From contig CAWDSH010000001.1 in assembly GCA_963804865.1 (NCBI GenBank), positions 1,116,001 through 1,180,000 on the forward strand: a stretch of 64,000 nucleotides of DNA. The letters run 5' to 3'. The translations under genes and the position numbers were made by a program. The notes under the pieces are model-generated. The model searched no databases and was not told where the DNA came from. It worked only from the letters and a program-made list of their open reading frames with translations. Shown here piece after piece: positions 45,242 through 53,881 of this stretch. The first letter of the stretch is position 1. Every line of letters starts with the position of its first letter. This DNA comes from CAVVEQ01 sp963804865 (GTDB lineage: Bacteria; Chloroflexota; Anaerolineae; Anaerolineales; Anaerolineaceae).

Positions 45242-46226
45242 ATGGAAGATCTATCAGCCAGCTTGAAGAACGCGATCGAACAGCGCAAACCGCTCATCGA
45301 TCCCTCGCACCAGGGCGCGCTGCGCCTTTTCAACGGCTTTTATGAATCCAGCCTGGATGTGACCATCGATCTCTTCGGCGCAACGGCGCTGATCACCAAC
45401 CACACCCGCCCGCCCGTGCCCCTGCCGGCCATCCAGGATTTCCTTCTCGAAGCCCTACCCTGGCTGCAGTGCATCCTCTGAAAACCCGCCATGCGCCTCA
45501 AACCGGCAGAAGAACGGGGTGATCATATTCGGAAGTAACCCGGACACCTCAATTCTGGAGAACGGGGTACACTACGCGCTGGATCTCACCCTCAACCAGG
45601 ACGCCAGCTTCTACATCGATACCCGCAACCTGCGCGCCTGGCTCAAAGATCACGCCGCCGGCTGGCACGTGCTCAACACCTTCGCCTATACCGGCAGCCT
45701 GGGTGCCGCCGCCCTGGCAGGCGGTGCGCAACGCGTGATCCAGCTCGATCGCAGTCGCCAGTTCCTCGACATCGCGCGGCGGACCTACACGCTCAATCAT
45801 TTCCCCATCCACCGCGAGGATTTCCTCTGCCGGGATTTCTTCCCTGCCGTGGGCGCCATGCGCCGCGAAGGCGCGACAGTTCGATTGCGTCATCCTGGAT
45901 GCGCCTTTCTTTTCCACGACCGCCGGTGCGGCAGGGTGGACCTCGAGAACCAGCCCGATCGCCTGATCAACAAGGTGCGCCCGCTGGTCCGGGATGGCGG
46001 CTGGCTGATCGCCATCAACAATTCGCTTTTCCTTAGCGGCGTGGATTACATCCATCAATTGGAAGAATTGGGAGCGGATGGCTATCTTAAGCTTGAAGAA
46101 ATAATCCCGGTTCCCGAAGATATCACCGGTTACCCGCAAACCATCGTCCGCCAGCCACCTGTAGATCCCGCGCCTTTCAATCACCCCACCAAGATTGCCG
46201 TGCTGAAAGTGCGCAGGAAAGCATAA
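45242..46226 (+). pseudogene. Class I SAM-dependent rRNA-type methyltransferase, three frame breaks
   Basis: The first part (45242-45481, 79 codons) has ALRLFNGFYESSLDV and ALITNHTR, typical of RlmI/RlmK-like N-terminal regions. The main frame from about 45519 has SILENGVHYALDL, FYIDTRNLRAWL, VLNTFAYTGSLGAAALAGGAQRV (SAM site, in parts) and QLDRSRQFLDIARRTY. Between about 45885 and 45945 a short stretch is off frame and would read as an ILDAPFFST-type catalytic segment in the right one, then NQPDRLINKVRPLV resumes. The ending (VPEDITGYP, HPTKIAVLKV) fits. Likely a cytoplasmic 23S rRNA or related methyltransferase. Breaks near 45475, 45885 and 45945. Confidence 0.75.
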
Positions 46227-46255
46227 AGAAAATGAATAATTCACCGAGGAAATCC

Positions 46256-47122
46256 ATGAAAGAATTCGTCAGCATCATTTCTTTGCTCGTTGTACTTTCA
46301 GTTCTGACCGCCTGCTCTCTCAACCCATCCATTAAAGAAGAATGGATCATCTTTGGGAGCCGGCTTTCGGTATTCTTCCTACGGTCCCAAATACAATCCG
46401 GGGCCGGATTACTGGCTGCGGGTCGGCCAGGAAATGGCAGACCGCTTCCCGGATGCGCACCCCGAAGCGATCTGGATTGTCGGTGTGCTCTACGGCAAAG
46501 GCACCTGGCTCAGCTTCCCCGGGGAAAGTACGGACAAGCTGATCGCTTTTGGTTTTGATGACGAAAACGAGGCTGCACTGGACCTCTTCGATAAGAATGG
46601 CGTCAAGGTCTGGCTGCAGGTTGAGCCGGGGGATGCGGATATGCTCCAGCTGATCGACCTGGTGCTCGATCGTTACAGTCATCATCCCTGCGTGATCGGC
46701 TTCGGAGTGGACCTCGAGTGGCATCATTCCAGCAATCCGGATGAGGGGGTAGGCGCAACAGACGAAGAAGCCGCCCAATGGCTGGCTGCCATCCGGAGAC
46801 ACAATCCGGAATACCGCTTGTTTCTCAAGCATTGGCTTTCTGAAAAAATGCCAGAAACACTGCGCGAAGGTATTTTGTTCGTCAATGACAGCCAGGGATT
46901 CGAATCGTTGGACCAAATGGTGGCTGATTTTTCAGAATGGGGACAAGACCTTTTTCGCCCGCTCCGGTGGCATTCCAATATGGTTATCCCGCCGATCAAA
47001 AATGGTGGGGCATCCTGGCTGATCCCCCCGGCGATATCGGTAAAGCCATACTCGCTCAGACTCCCAATGCCCAGGGACTCTTCTGGGTGGATTTCACCGT
47101 CCTGGACGTGTTCAAGCCCTGA
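46256..47122 (+). pseudogene. Lipoprotein of unknown function, TIM-barrel-like, two frame breaks
   Basis: ATG 46256; SIISLLVVLSVLTAC gives a lipobox (Cys near 21). A single extra G at TTTGGGAGCC (about 46352) moves the frame to GAGFRYSSYGPKYNPGPDYWL; a missing T in a T run near 46950 moves it again to PAPVAFQYGYPADQKWWGIL, ending WVDFTVLDVFKP. Joined length is about 288 residues. KVWLQVEPGDADM, VIGFGVDLEWHHSS and YRLFLKHWL suggest a glycosidase-like barrel with strand-end acidic residues, but I cannot assign a family. It begins 30 bases after the methyltransferase gene. Confidence 0.6.
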
Positions 47123-47213
47123 TTTTTCCGATGCAATAAAAGAAAACCCAAACCGACCTATAGAACATCGCATCTTTCAAACTTCTCATTGCTTGCCTGT
47201 ATAATGGAAACCT

Positions 47214-48382
47214 ATGAAGTTGCGTTACTTCTGGCCAGCAGCCTTTTATTTTGTATTCTTTTCGCGCCCTGGCCATTTATTCCCCCTACCTGGCGCTTTA
47301 TTTCCAATCGATGGGTTTCTCGGGTTCGCAAACAGGATTGCTGTTGGGATTGCTCCCCTGGTCACCCTGGTGGCATCCCCCTTCTGGACCGGGCTGGCTG
47401 ATATCTGAAACATCAGCATCGCCGGTATTGTCCATCACCCTGCTTGTTTCGATCATCATCACGGTGATCATCCCTTTCATCAGGCTCTACCTGGTGCTTG
47501 GTCCTGGTGATCATCCTGACGGCCTTTTTTGCCGCACCGCATATCCCCCTGGCGGATAGCGCCACCTTTCCATGCTTGGTGAGAAAAGGGATTTGTATGG
47601 CAAGGTGCGCCTTTGGGGAACGATCGGTTTTGGGATCACGCCCTTTTTGCCGGCTTGTTCCTGCAGACGCTTCGGAATGCGTTGGGTATTCTGGGGATTC
47701 GCGATCATTTTCAGTATCAAATTTGCTGGTTACCCGGAACACCTGACTTTTACAAAAAGGACTTCCACCACCACCTACTGCCGTGGTGTCCGCCAGGTAC
47801 TTCTCCGACCGTAAATGGGTGATCTTCCTGCTGATGGTTTTCATCGTCGCCCTCGGCGGCAATGTGCACAACTACCTATCTTTCCCTGTTGTTTGAGGAC
47901 TTGCATGCCAGTAAAGGCATCTTCGGGATCGCGCAGATGCTGGCCACCTTTTTCGAGCTGCCGGTGATGTTTTTCGCGGCTCCCCTGCTGAGGAAATTGA
48001 AGCCAAAAGGCCTGCTGTTGATCGCCATGGCTGTCACCGGGGTGCGCTGCCTGGTCTATTTCTGCAGCCACCAGTCACGGGATCCTTCTGGCTGTCCAAT
48101 TAGTGCATGGGCTTCACCTTCCCGGCGCTCATGCTTGCCGGTGTGACCTACGTGGCAGAGAACACGCCACCCGGTTTGAACGCCACCGGCCAGGGTCTCT
48201 TCAGCAGCGGCGATGATGGGATTTGGCGCAGCCACGGCCAACCTGCTGGGCGGCGCGCTGATCGATTGGCTGGGTGTGGCCGGCATGTATGGTTTCATTG
48301 GCATTGCTCGTCCTGGCCAGCCTGGCTGGGTTTTTGCCTGCAGGATCAGATAGAAACAAGAAAACTTGCTGCCCAGAAATAA
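47214..48382 (+). pseudogene. MFS transporter, many frame breaks
   Basis: Reading across frames from ATG 47214 gives KLRYFWPAAFYFVFF, ALAIYSPYLALYFQSMGFS, SQTGLLLGL and PLVTLVASPFWTGLADI, then DLYGKVRLWGTIGFGI, TYLSLLFEDLHASKGIFGI, LPVMFFAAPLLRKLKPKGLL and the last helix near 48340. These are the MFS_1-like (LacY/nucleoside-type) transporter features: the F-S-G-S-Q-T-G-L loop and K-V-R-L-W-G. About 390 residues in total; at least eight one-base breaks are needed. Substrate unknown. The preserved motifs in all pieces argue against old decay. Confidence 0.65.
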
Positions 48383-48406
48383 AAACGCTCCACCAGGAGC
48401 GTTTTT
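48381..48406. terminator. Convergent intrinsic terminator
   Basis: AAAAACGCTCC, ACCA loop, GGAGCGTTTTT: a perfect stem between the MFS gene and the opposing dodecin gene. Confidence 0.85.
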
Positions 48407-48423
48407 GATCTGGTGCGTTTGGA

Positions 48424-48628
48424 TCAATCCTCGAGGATGAAGGTGATCCGCATCTGCACCCGGTATTCCTCAATGCTGCCTTTTCATCAACGAGGACTTC
48501 CTGGTTCTCGATCCAGGCAGATTTGACGTTGTGTAGGTCTTATTGGCACGTGCGATTCCTGCTTTGATGGCATCATCGAAGCTCCTGGTCGATGATGCTT
48601 TGATCTCGGTCACTCTTGCGATTGTCAT
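48424..48628 (-). pseudogene. Dodecin (flavin-binding), broken by two frameshifts
   Basis: ATG 48628 has AAAGGAG six bases ahead. The first 32 codons read TIARVTEIKASSTRSFDDAIKAGIARANKT (in parts), the dodecin N-terminus. After a break near 48525, VKSAWIENQEVLVDE appears; after another near 48482, SIEEYRVQMRITFILED ends at TGA 48424. The three pieces together give a normal dodecin of about 68 residues. Dodecins are dodecameric stores of FMN or riboflavin. It is too broken to be found as one open frame. Its neighbours show the same kind of errors. Confidence 0.82.
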
Positions 48629-48669
48629 GGCATACTCCTTTAATATAATTGATTTTAGATGAATTGTGT

Positions 48670-48740
48670 GGCCCGGTAGGTATCGAACCTACGACCTGGC
48701 GTAGGCAGACACTACTCCAATACGGCTACACTATTCCTTT
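48670..48740 (-). tRNA. tRNA-like remnant or corrupted tRNA
   Basis: The 32 bases 48670-48701 are identical to the T-arm, variable loop and acceptor 3' strand of the tRNA-Met at 50150-50181. The 5' half (GGAATAGTGTAGCC..TTGGAGTAG) does not pair with that acceptor and no good anticodon stem forms. It is either a chimeric tRNA remnant or a real tRNA damaged by sequence errors; the amino acid cannot be given. Confidence 0.35.
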
Positions 48741-48752
48741 GGATGTTATTCC

Positions 48753-49926
48753 TTAAGGTATCGGGTCTCTGATAGCCCAGAGTGCGAGTTCGAGAAAAGC
48801 CGGTATAAACTCTGCCTGGAAAACCCCCTGGGAGCGAGGGGGATAATACAAGAAACCAGCAGGCCTCGAGGCGATATGACCATTACATTCACCTGTCGGT
48901 GTGCCGATATGAGTGGATTGGTCAATATTATCAATGACTGTCCAGTCCCGGACACCATCGACAATAAAACCATATTGCATCTTCTCACCGCGCAAAATAT
49001 TGTTGGTAACCCTCCCGCCATAGATCGTGATAACATTCGTATTTTCATCCAGGCACAACCAAGTCCTAGGTCCCATCGGTATTCCAATTCGGATCACTGC
49101 GCCAGCTGCCTCAATGATGTTGTTATCGGACAACCGTGCCGGTATAATTCCCGTTATAAAGTTCTGATGACACCATGTGGATAGCGCCCAGCAAAGTCCG
49201 CGTTTCAGCCCGGATGATATTATCCTCAACAATGGAACCCGTGGCTTCAAAAATGACAATAGCTCCATCAGTGGCATCCACTATCCGGTTGTTCCGCACG
49301 ATGCTATTCGTGCAAGCCAGGGAGATCCCATCAGCCCAAGTTCCGTCGGGATTTCCAGCAGGACCAATATCATTATCTTCGACAAGTGCATCGCTGCAAG
49401 GCTCGATGAGATGAAGTGCTGACCAACTACGCGGTTCCATGATCTTGAGGGCTCGAAAAATCTGCCCACTGGAGTACCCGCCAGCGTAAATCAGGGCGTC
49501 GCCGGTTTTGTATCCCAGGTTGGGACGATTCCCGTCGATGATGACACTGGCAAGTAGAATATCGGAATAATCGCGCATGAGTACAGCAGTCGTTACTTCA
49601 GTTGAAACGATGCGTAACACTGCACGCCGCTCATCGGTTGGCAAGCCTTCGGTGTAGATCTGCTGACTGTCTGCACTGATCATTACCGGGGCGGTTAATT
49701 CAAAAACTGCACCCTGGCATAAGACTGCCACGTCACCGAACAAACGTAAACGAGCGTTGATATCATCTTGGTTACCCGATGCCAGACAAGGCTGTGAAGT
49801 GGCAGTTGGTATAGGCGTCCTTGTCACTTGTGGTGTATTAACATGGGCAGGTGACGGGATAACGGGCAGAGAACAACTTGAAAGGAAACCCAGCAGGACA
49901 ATCCAAACAAAGATCTTCTCTTTCAT
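48753..49926 (-). CDS. Beta-helix repeat lipoprotein, one frameshift at about 49129
   Basis: ATG 49926 (or 49929) with GGAG ahead. Signal peptide ends LLGFLSSC (lipobox Cys near residue 18), followed by a Pro/Thr-rich stretch. The beta-helix body shows SGQIFRALKIMEPRSWSALHL, DALVEDNDIGPAG, NSIVRNNRIVDATDGAIVI and GSIVEDNIIRAETRT, i.e. repeated V-x-D-N-x-I turns. The frame breaks at TTGTCCGAT (extra C, about 49129) and resumes with DNNIIEAAGAVIRIG and VTNNILRGEKMQYGFIVDG. Total about 390 residues. Likely a surface-attached polysaccharide-binding or degrading protein (family inference). A tRNA-like remnant follows the stop. Confidence 0.78.
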
Positions 49927-50147
49927 CATGAACTCCAATTCATGTCATAAAGGGTTGTCTTTTCTCCTCGGCGATAGATCAGCCATCACAAACAATGACA
50001 TGATTAACTTATTATATACTAAGCTGCATTTTGTTTGAATTTAATAGGCTGTTATTTCTTCTTTTCTGGTTCGGGGAATCATAATTTACTGAACATAGGA
50101 TCGGTTCCAGACCGGTATATGATTTCACATAAAAAAGGGAAAACAGG

Positions 50148-50220
50148 TGGGCCCGGTAGGTATCGAACCTACGACCTGGCGGTTATGAGCCGCTCGCTCT
50201 AACCACTGAGCTACGGGCCC
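50148..50220 (-). tRNA. tRNA with CAU anticodon (Met, or Ile2)
   Basis: 73 bases; minus strand GGGCCCGTAGCTCAGTGG.. with acceptor GGGCCCG paired to CGGGCCC, a T-arm GTAGG-TTCGATA-CCTAC and the anticodon CAT in loop CTCATAA. Discriminator A; CCA is not encoded. Elongator Met and lysidine-Ile2 share the CAU anticodon; I could not decide between them. Confidence 0.9.
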
Positions 50221-50246
50221 AGGTCAACAACTATTCAATTATAATC

Positions 50247-50298
50247 CGCTCGCTCCATCCCCTACGGGGACGCTGCGCAGCCACTGAGCTACGGGCCC
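50247..50298 (-). repeat. Partial copy of the tRNA 5' half with a small palindromic insert
   Basis: Forward CCGCTCGCTC and CCACTGAGCTACGGGCCC match the 5' half of the adjacent tRNA (50189-50220), but about 24 bases are inserted between them (about 50257-50280). The insert carries CCCC-TAC-GGGG and the perfect palindrome GCTGCGCAGC. This is a duplicated tRNA end interrupted by a mini-element. Confidence 0.6.
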
Positions 50299-50332
50299 GT
50301 ATTAGTAAAAAATTATAACATAACGAAATAAA

Positions 50333-51889
50333 TCAGGCTTTAACAAGAATGATAATCGCTTGCGTTCCCAAGTCGGGTTGGCTTCTCAACTCGATTTTTC
50401 CGCCCATGCCTTCCACCAGTGCTTTGGCGAGCGAAAGTCCCAATCCTGCGCCCCGGGATTCTCCGCCATTCCCAGCTTTGTAGAACCGTTCGAAAACGTG
50501 CTGAAGATGTTCCGCGGGAATCCCCTGCCCGTTATCGCTCACCGTGATGCGCGCCTGCCTGCCCAGGTCCTCGGCAAAAAGGTTGATTTTTCCCCCTGCA
50601 GGCGTGTATTGTAGTGCGTTATCGATCAATATCCAGATGACCTGCTGCAGGTGCTGTTCATCGCCCAAAATAACCAATTCTGATTTCTCTACACTGAATT
50701 TGATCCGTTTTTCAGCCGCCAGGCGGTCTGCTTTCCGTTCGATATCAACGAATAGCGGGTGTAATTCAACCCAGTTTTGTTTCAACTTCAAGCTGCGATT
50801 ATCCAGCCGGGAAAGAAGCAGCAAATCCGCCACCATTTGGGTCATATAATCCGCATCTTGAAGGACATCGCTCAATAATGATCGTGTTTTTCCATCCCGG
50901 GTTCCCTTGAGCGCCAGTTCAGCGCTGGCGCGCATGAGCGTCAAAGGGGTGCGCAGCTCGTGGCTTGCGTTGGCTACGAATGCCTGCTGCTGTTCAAACA
51001 CCTTCTCTGCGGGTCGAATCGACCGCCCCGAAAGCAGCCACCCGCCCAATGCCAGTAGTACCAGGCTTATGCCTCCCAATCCCAGCAATCCCATCAGGAA
51101 TTCTTTCATCAGGCGTGTCTGGTCATCGATCGGGCGCCCCAACTGGATAAAAGCCGCAATGCTCCCCGCCGGTAGGGTGTAAGTAAGCAGCCTGATCTTC
51201 GTTCCATCTGTGCTCTGCACAGTACTGAATTGATATGTGCCCGGGATGAGTTTTCTGGCTGTCTCGATCTCCGGTTCGATGGGTGCCGGAGCTGCCTGTG
51301 GATCTACGATCTGGTTGCCTTCCGCATCGACACGCAGTACAAATATGGGTGACAGCTCGCCTTCATATTCATGTTCGATCTCATCACCTGCTATTCGTTC
51401 TATTAATTCATGGCTTTCGGGTGAAGCGGTTCGGGGATCAGCAGTCACCCTTGCCGGAATTTGGATAAAAGGTGCTGCCGCCTCTGAATCAGAAGACTGA
51501 TCGTGTTCTTCTTCGTCCGATTCTTCCTCATCTTCAATTTCACCACCGGATTGAGCAGGAATTTGCACAATTATTAGATCAGGTGTGGCTGTTGATCGCT
51601 GCGCGGATGCTGTCAGAGTTGCGGTGACAGTCTCAGTGACAACAAGCTGCGGTTCGGTAATAATTGTTGCACGGGGGATCCAGATAAAATTCTCATTCGC
51701 CAAATCCGTTGGTAAAGGCAGTTGCATACTATCAAGTTGCTGGACCAGGCGGTATTTTAGTGCCTGGTCGGTGGTGATTTGGAAATATCGATCGAGAAGA
51801 AAATAAAGTCCACCTCCCAGGAGGAGGACAAAGAGAGCGGAAATGAAAAGATAAAAGAGGGTGAGCTGCAACCGCAGCGATTTAAGCAT
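50333..51889 (-). CDS. Sensor histidine kinase with acidic extracytoplasmic loop
   Basis: 518 residues from ATG 51889, overlapping the response-regulator gene by 8 bases. Helix 1 is at 8-33, helix 2 at about 270-290, with a large outside loop between. That loop contains an acidic run (EIEDEEESDEEEHD) near 117-130. The kinase core has NASHELRTPLTLM with the phospho-accepting His near 310, DNALQYTP (N box), DNGQGIPAEH (G1), and ESRGAGLGLSLAKALV (G2). It autophosphorylates on His and passes phosphate to the upstream-encoded regulator. The acidic loop could bind metal cations (inference). No HAMP domain is obvious. Confidence 0.92.
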   Translation of the reverse strand: MLKSLRLQLTLFYLFISALFVLLLGGGLYFLLDRYFQITTDQALKYRLVQQLDSMQLPLPTDLANENFIWIPRATIITEPQLVVTETVTATLTASAQRSTATPDLIIVQIPAQSGGEIEDEEESDEEEHDQSSDSEAAAPFIQIPARVTADPRTASPESHELIERIAGDEIEHEYEGELSPIFVLRVDAEGNQIVDPQAAPAPIEPEIETARKLIPGTYQFSTVQSTDGTKIRLLTYTLPAGSIAAFIQLGRPIDDQTRLMKEFLMGLLGLGGISLVLLALGGWLLSGRSIRPAEKVFEQQQAFVANASHELRTPLTLMRASAELALKGTRDGKTRSLLSDVLQDADYMTQMVADLLLLSRLDNRSLKLKQNWVELHPLFVDIERKADRLAAEKRIKFSVEKSELVILGDEQHLQQVIWILIDNALQYTPAGGKINLFAEDLGRQARITVSDNGQGIPAEHLQHVFERFYKAGNGGESRGAGLGLSLAKALVEGMGGKIELRSQPDLGTQAIIILVKA

Positions 51890-52565
51890 GTTCACTATCC
51901 AACCGGTAACCCACTCCACGTATGGTCATGATCGGGTCGGCCATTCCTTCTACATTCAGCTTCTGCCGGAGATAAGAAATATAGACGTCCACCAGATCTT
52001 GTTTTACTTCATTATCATAGGACCAGACATAATCCAGGATATTTTGGCGGGTCAGGATTTGCCGCGGGTGTAGCAACATGTATTCAAGCAGGTCCCATTC
52101 AGTCCGGGTCAGCTCAATCGGTTTTTCACCCCGGCGCAGAGTATGCATACGCAAATCCATCACCAGGTTGCCCACCCTTAATTCAAGTGCATCGGCGGCT
52201 TCAGGATTGAAGCGCCGGCTGATGGCATGCAGTCTGGCCAGAAGTTCATCCATGGCAAATGGCTTGGCCAGGAAATCATCCGCCCCGCTCTCCAGCCCGG
52301 TGACGCGATCCTCCACCTGGCTGCGTGCAGTAAGCAGCAGGATTCCTAACGGCAGCCGCGCATTGCGGACAGCCCGCACGATGGAAGGACCGTCCCTTCC
52401 GGGCAGCATCCAGTCGATAATCGCCAGGTCGTGAATTCCCCGCAGTGCCAATTCCAGACCGGTGTTGCCATCATGGATGATATCCACGTTGTAACGCTCA
52501 CTTTCGAGCATACGTTTGATCAATCCCGCCAATCTTTTGTCATCTTCGATTATCAGAACACGCAT
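51882..52565 (-). CDS. OmpR/PhoB-family response regulator
   Basis: 227 residues from ATG 52565, where the receiver domain begins; a longer frame to 52652 has no family match at its N-terminus. Receiver: RVLIIEDDKRL (acidic pair), DLAIIDWMLPGRDG (phospho-Asp), LLLTARSQ, GADDFLAKPFA (Lys). The DNA-binding winged helix (about 130-225) shows LTRTEWDLLEYMLLHPRQILTR, VDVYISYLRQKL and TIRGVGYRL. It reads on directly into the histidine kinase gene. It is divergent from the PepSY/ApbE genes, its likely targets (inference). Confidence 0.95.
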   Translation of the reverse strand: MRVLIIEDDKRLAGLIKRMLESERYNVDIIHDGNTGLELALRGIHDLAIIDWMLPGRDGPSIVRAVRNARLPLGILLLTARSQVEDRVTGLESGADDFLAKPFAMDELLARLHAISRRFNPEAADALELRVGNLVMDLRMHTLRRGEKPIELTRTEWDLLEYMLLHPRQILTRQNILDYVWSYDNEVKQDLVDVYISYLRQKLNVEGMADPIMTIRGVGYRLDSEHA

Positions 52566-52785
52566 GAAGATCGCCCGGACCTTGGATTTGGCAATTGCAG
52601 CTATTGTATCCCAAATCGATCCAACCTTCGCGCCGGCAGCCAGATTTCCCATTGAAATGAACCTCTATATACCAGTCTAGACATGAAGATTGGAATCTGC
52701 TTGGAAAACTGCCCGGGATTTTCAAGATGATTCTAACCCGTACAAATTATCCTTATGGTTGATATTAAAGTATCAGGAGATATTG

Positions 52786-53466
52786 ATGAATCGAAAAGCT
52801 CTTTTCCTGTCCGTATTTCTGACGGTATTCACCCTGGGGATAATTGGCGGTGTGGTTAAGGCCATGCTTTCCTTACAATCAACAGCGCTTGTTACCCAGC
52901 CGGAAGCTGCAGCAGCTCCGGTGGTTTATGTTCAACCCACGCCCTTTCAGCCAGCCGCTCCGGTTGACATACCTGCACCAACCTTGATCTCTGCTGATCA
53001 GGCCGCGGAATTCGGACTGGCCGCAGCAGGGGCAGGTGAGTCCCTCGCCGGTGTTCCTGAAATGGTGAATTTCAATGGTGTCACCGCGTACGAGGTCCGC
53101 ATGCAGGATGGCAATACGCTTTATTTGAACGCTCTTGATGGCACCCTGCTTTATAACAGCATCACCGGTTCTGATAAACCGGTGGTATCCCCTGACCAGG
53201 CACTTTTGATCGCAATAAATTATCTGCAATACGATCAGGTTGTATCCATTGCTCTCAAGACATACAACAATCAGCCTGCCTATCTGATCCGTTTCTGGAA
53301 CGGTGCGAATGTTTATGAAAGTTTGAGCGGTGAAATCGTAGCCATTGAGTACATACAATACGCATCAGGCAATTCAACAAATTCAACGTCATCCGAATCA
53401 AATTCCGGTGGATCTTCCAGCGGAAGCAGCGAAAACGCGAGCGATGATGATGAAGAGGATGATTAA
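52786..53466 (+). CDS. Secreted or membrane-anchored PepSY-domain protein with acidic tail
   Basis: 226 residues from ATG 52786 (AGGAGA ahead). A helix at residues 6-26 anchors or exports it. Two PepSY-like units follow: ISADQAAEFGLAAAGAG with AYEVRMQDGNTLYLNALDGTLL, and VSPDQALLIAINYLQYD with AYLIRFWNGANVYESLSGEIVAIEY. The tail is Ser/Gly/Asn-rich and ends SDDDEEDD. PepSY units occur in flavin/redox and peptidase-control proteins. It heads the plus-strand redox cluster and is opposite the two-component genes. Redox or metal binding by the acidic tail is a guess. Confidence 0.8.
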   Translation: MNRKALFLSVFLTVFTLGIIGGVVKAMLSLQSTALVTQPEAAAAPVVYVQPTPFQPAAPVDIPAPTLISADQAAEFGLAAAGAGESLAGVPEMVNFNGVTAYEVRMQDGNTLYLNALDGTLLYNSITGSDKPVVSPDQALLIAINYLQYDQVVSIALKTYNNQPAYLIRFWNGANVYESLSGEIVAIEYIQYASGNSTNSTSSESNSGGSSSGSSENASDDDEEDD

Positions 53467-53497
53467 ATATTCCGGCTAATTACTAAAGGAAAATATC

Positions 53498-53881
53498 ATG
53501 AACCATCGTCCCGCCAATAAAGCCATCGCCGGCCTGAAATTTCTCGTTGCCTCATTAACCCTCACAGGATCTGTTTGGTTATGGAGTCTGATTTCCAATA
53601 AATCCATATCGGATTTGAATAACAAGCAAAACTCGCAAGAGAACAGCCAACCCGTGATGCCAGTGATCCAGCCACTCGAAGTGGAAGCCACGCCCTCCAG
53701 CAGCCCCACCATCCAACCTACACCCACGCTGCGCAGCATAAATATTGGTACGGTCAACACCGCCGTTCAGCAACCAGTCATCCAAACCATTGTGATCAAT
53801 ACAGGCGCATCAAATGACGGTGGCTCATCCTCAGGTCAGTCATCAGCTCCTGCGCCAGTCACCAACACTAAATCCTCATGA
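53498..53881 (+). CDS. Small membrane-anchored Pro/Ser/Thr-rich protein
   Basis: 127 residues, ATG with AAAGGA ahead. A signal-anchor helix (about 15-35) is followed by a low-complexity outside part: Asn/Gln-rich, then SSSPTIQPTPTL, then TIVINTGASND and a Gly/Ser tail. No recognisable domain. It is translationally coupled to the ApbE gene by an ATGA overlap (53878-53881). ApbE enzymes attach FMN to Thr in a (S/T)GA(S/T) context inside FMN_bind domains; the TGAS here is suggestive but the domain and the preceding Asp are absent, so this is only a candidate acceptor. Confidence 0.65.
   Translation: MNHRPANKAIAGLKFLVASLTLTGSVWLWSLISNKSISDLNNKQNSQENSQPVMPVIQPLEVEATPSSSPTIQPTPTLRSINIGTVNTAVQQPVIQTIVINTGASNDGGSSSGQSSAPAPVTNTKSS

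Noticed and set aside
45549..46244. 231-codon open frame on the minus strand opposite the methyltransferase gene
   Set aside because: The plus strand carries clear methyltransferase motifs in the same stretch and the minus product has no recognisable domain; the long frame follows from the G+C-rich codon pattern.
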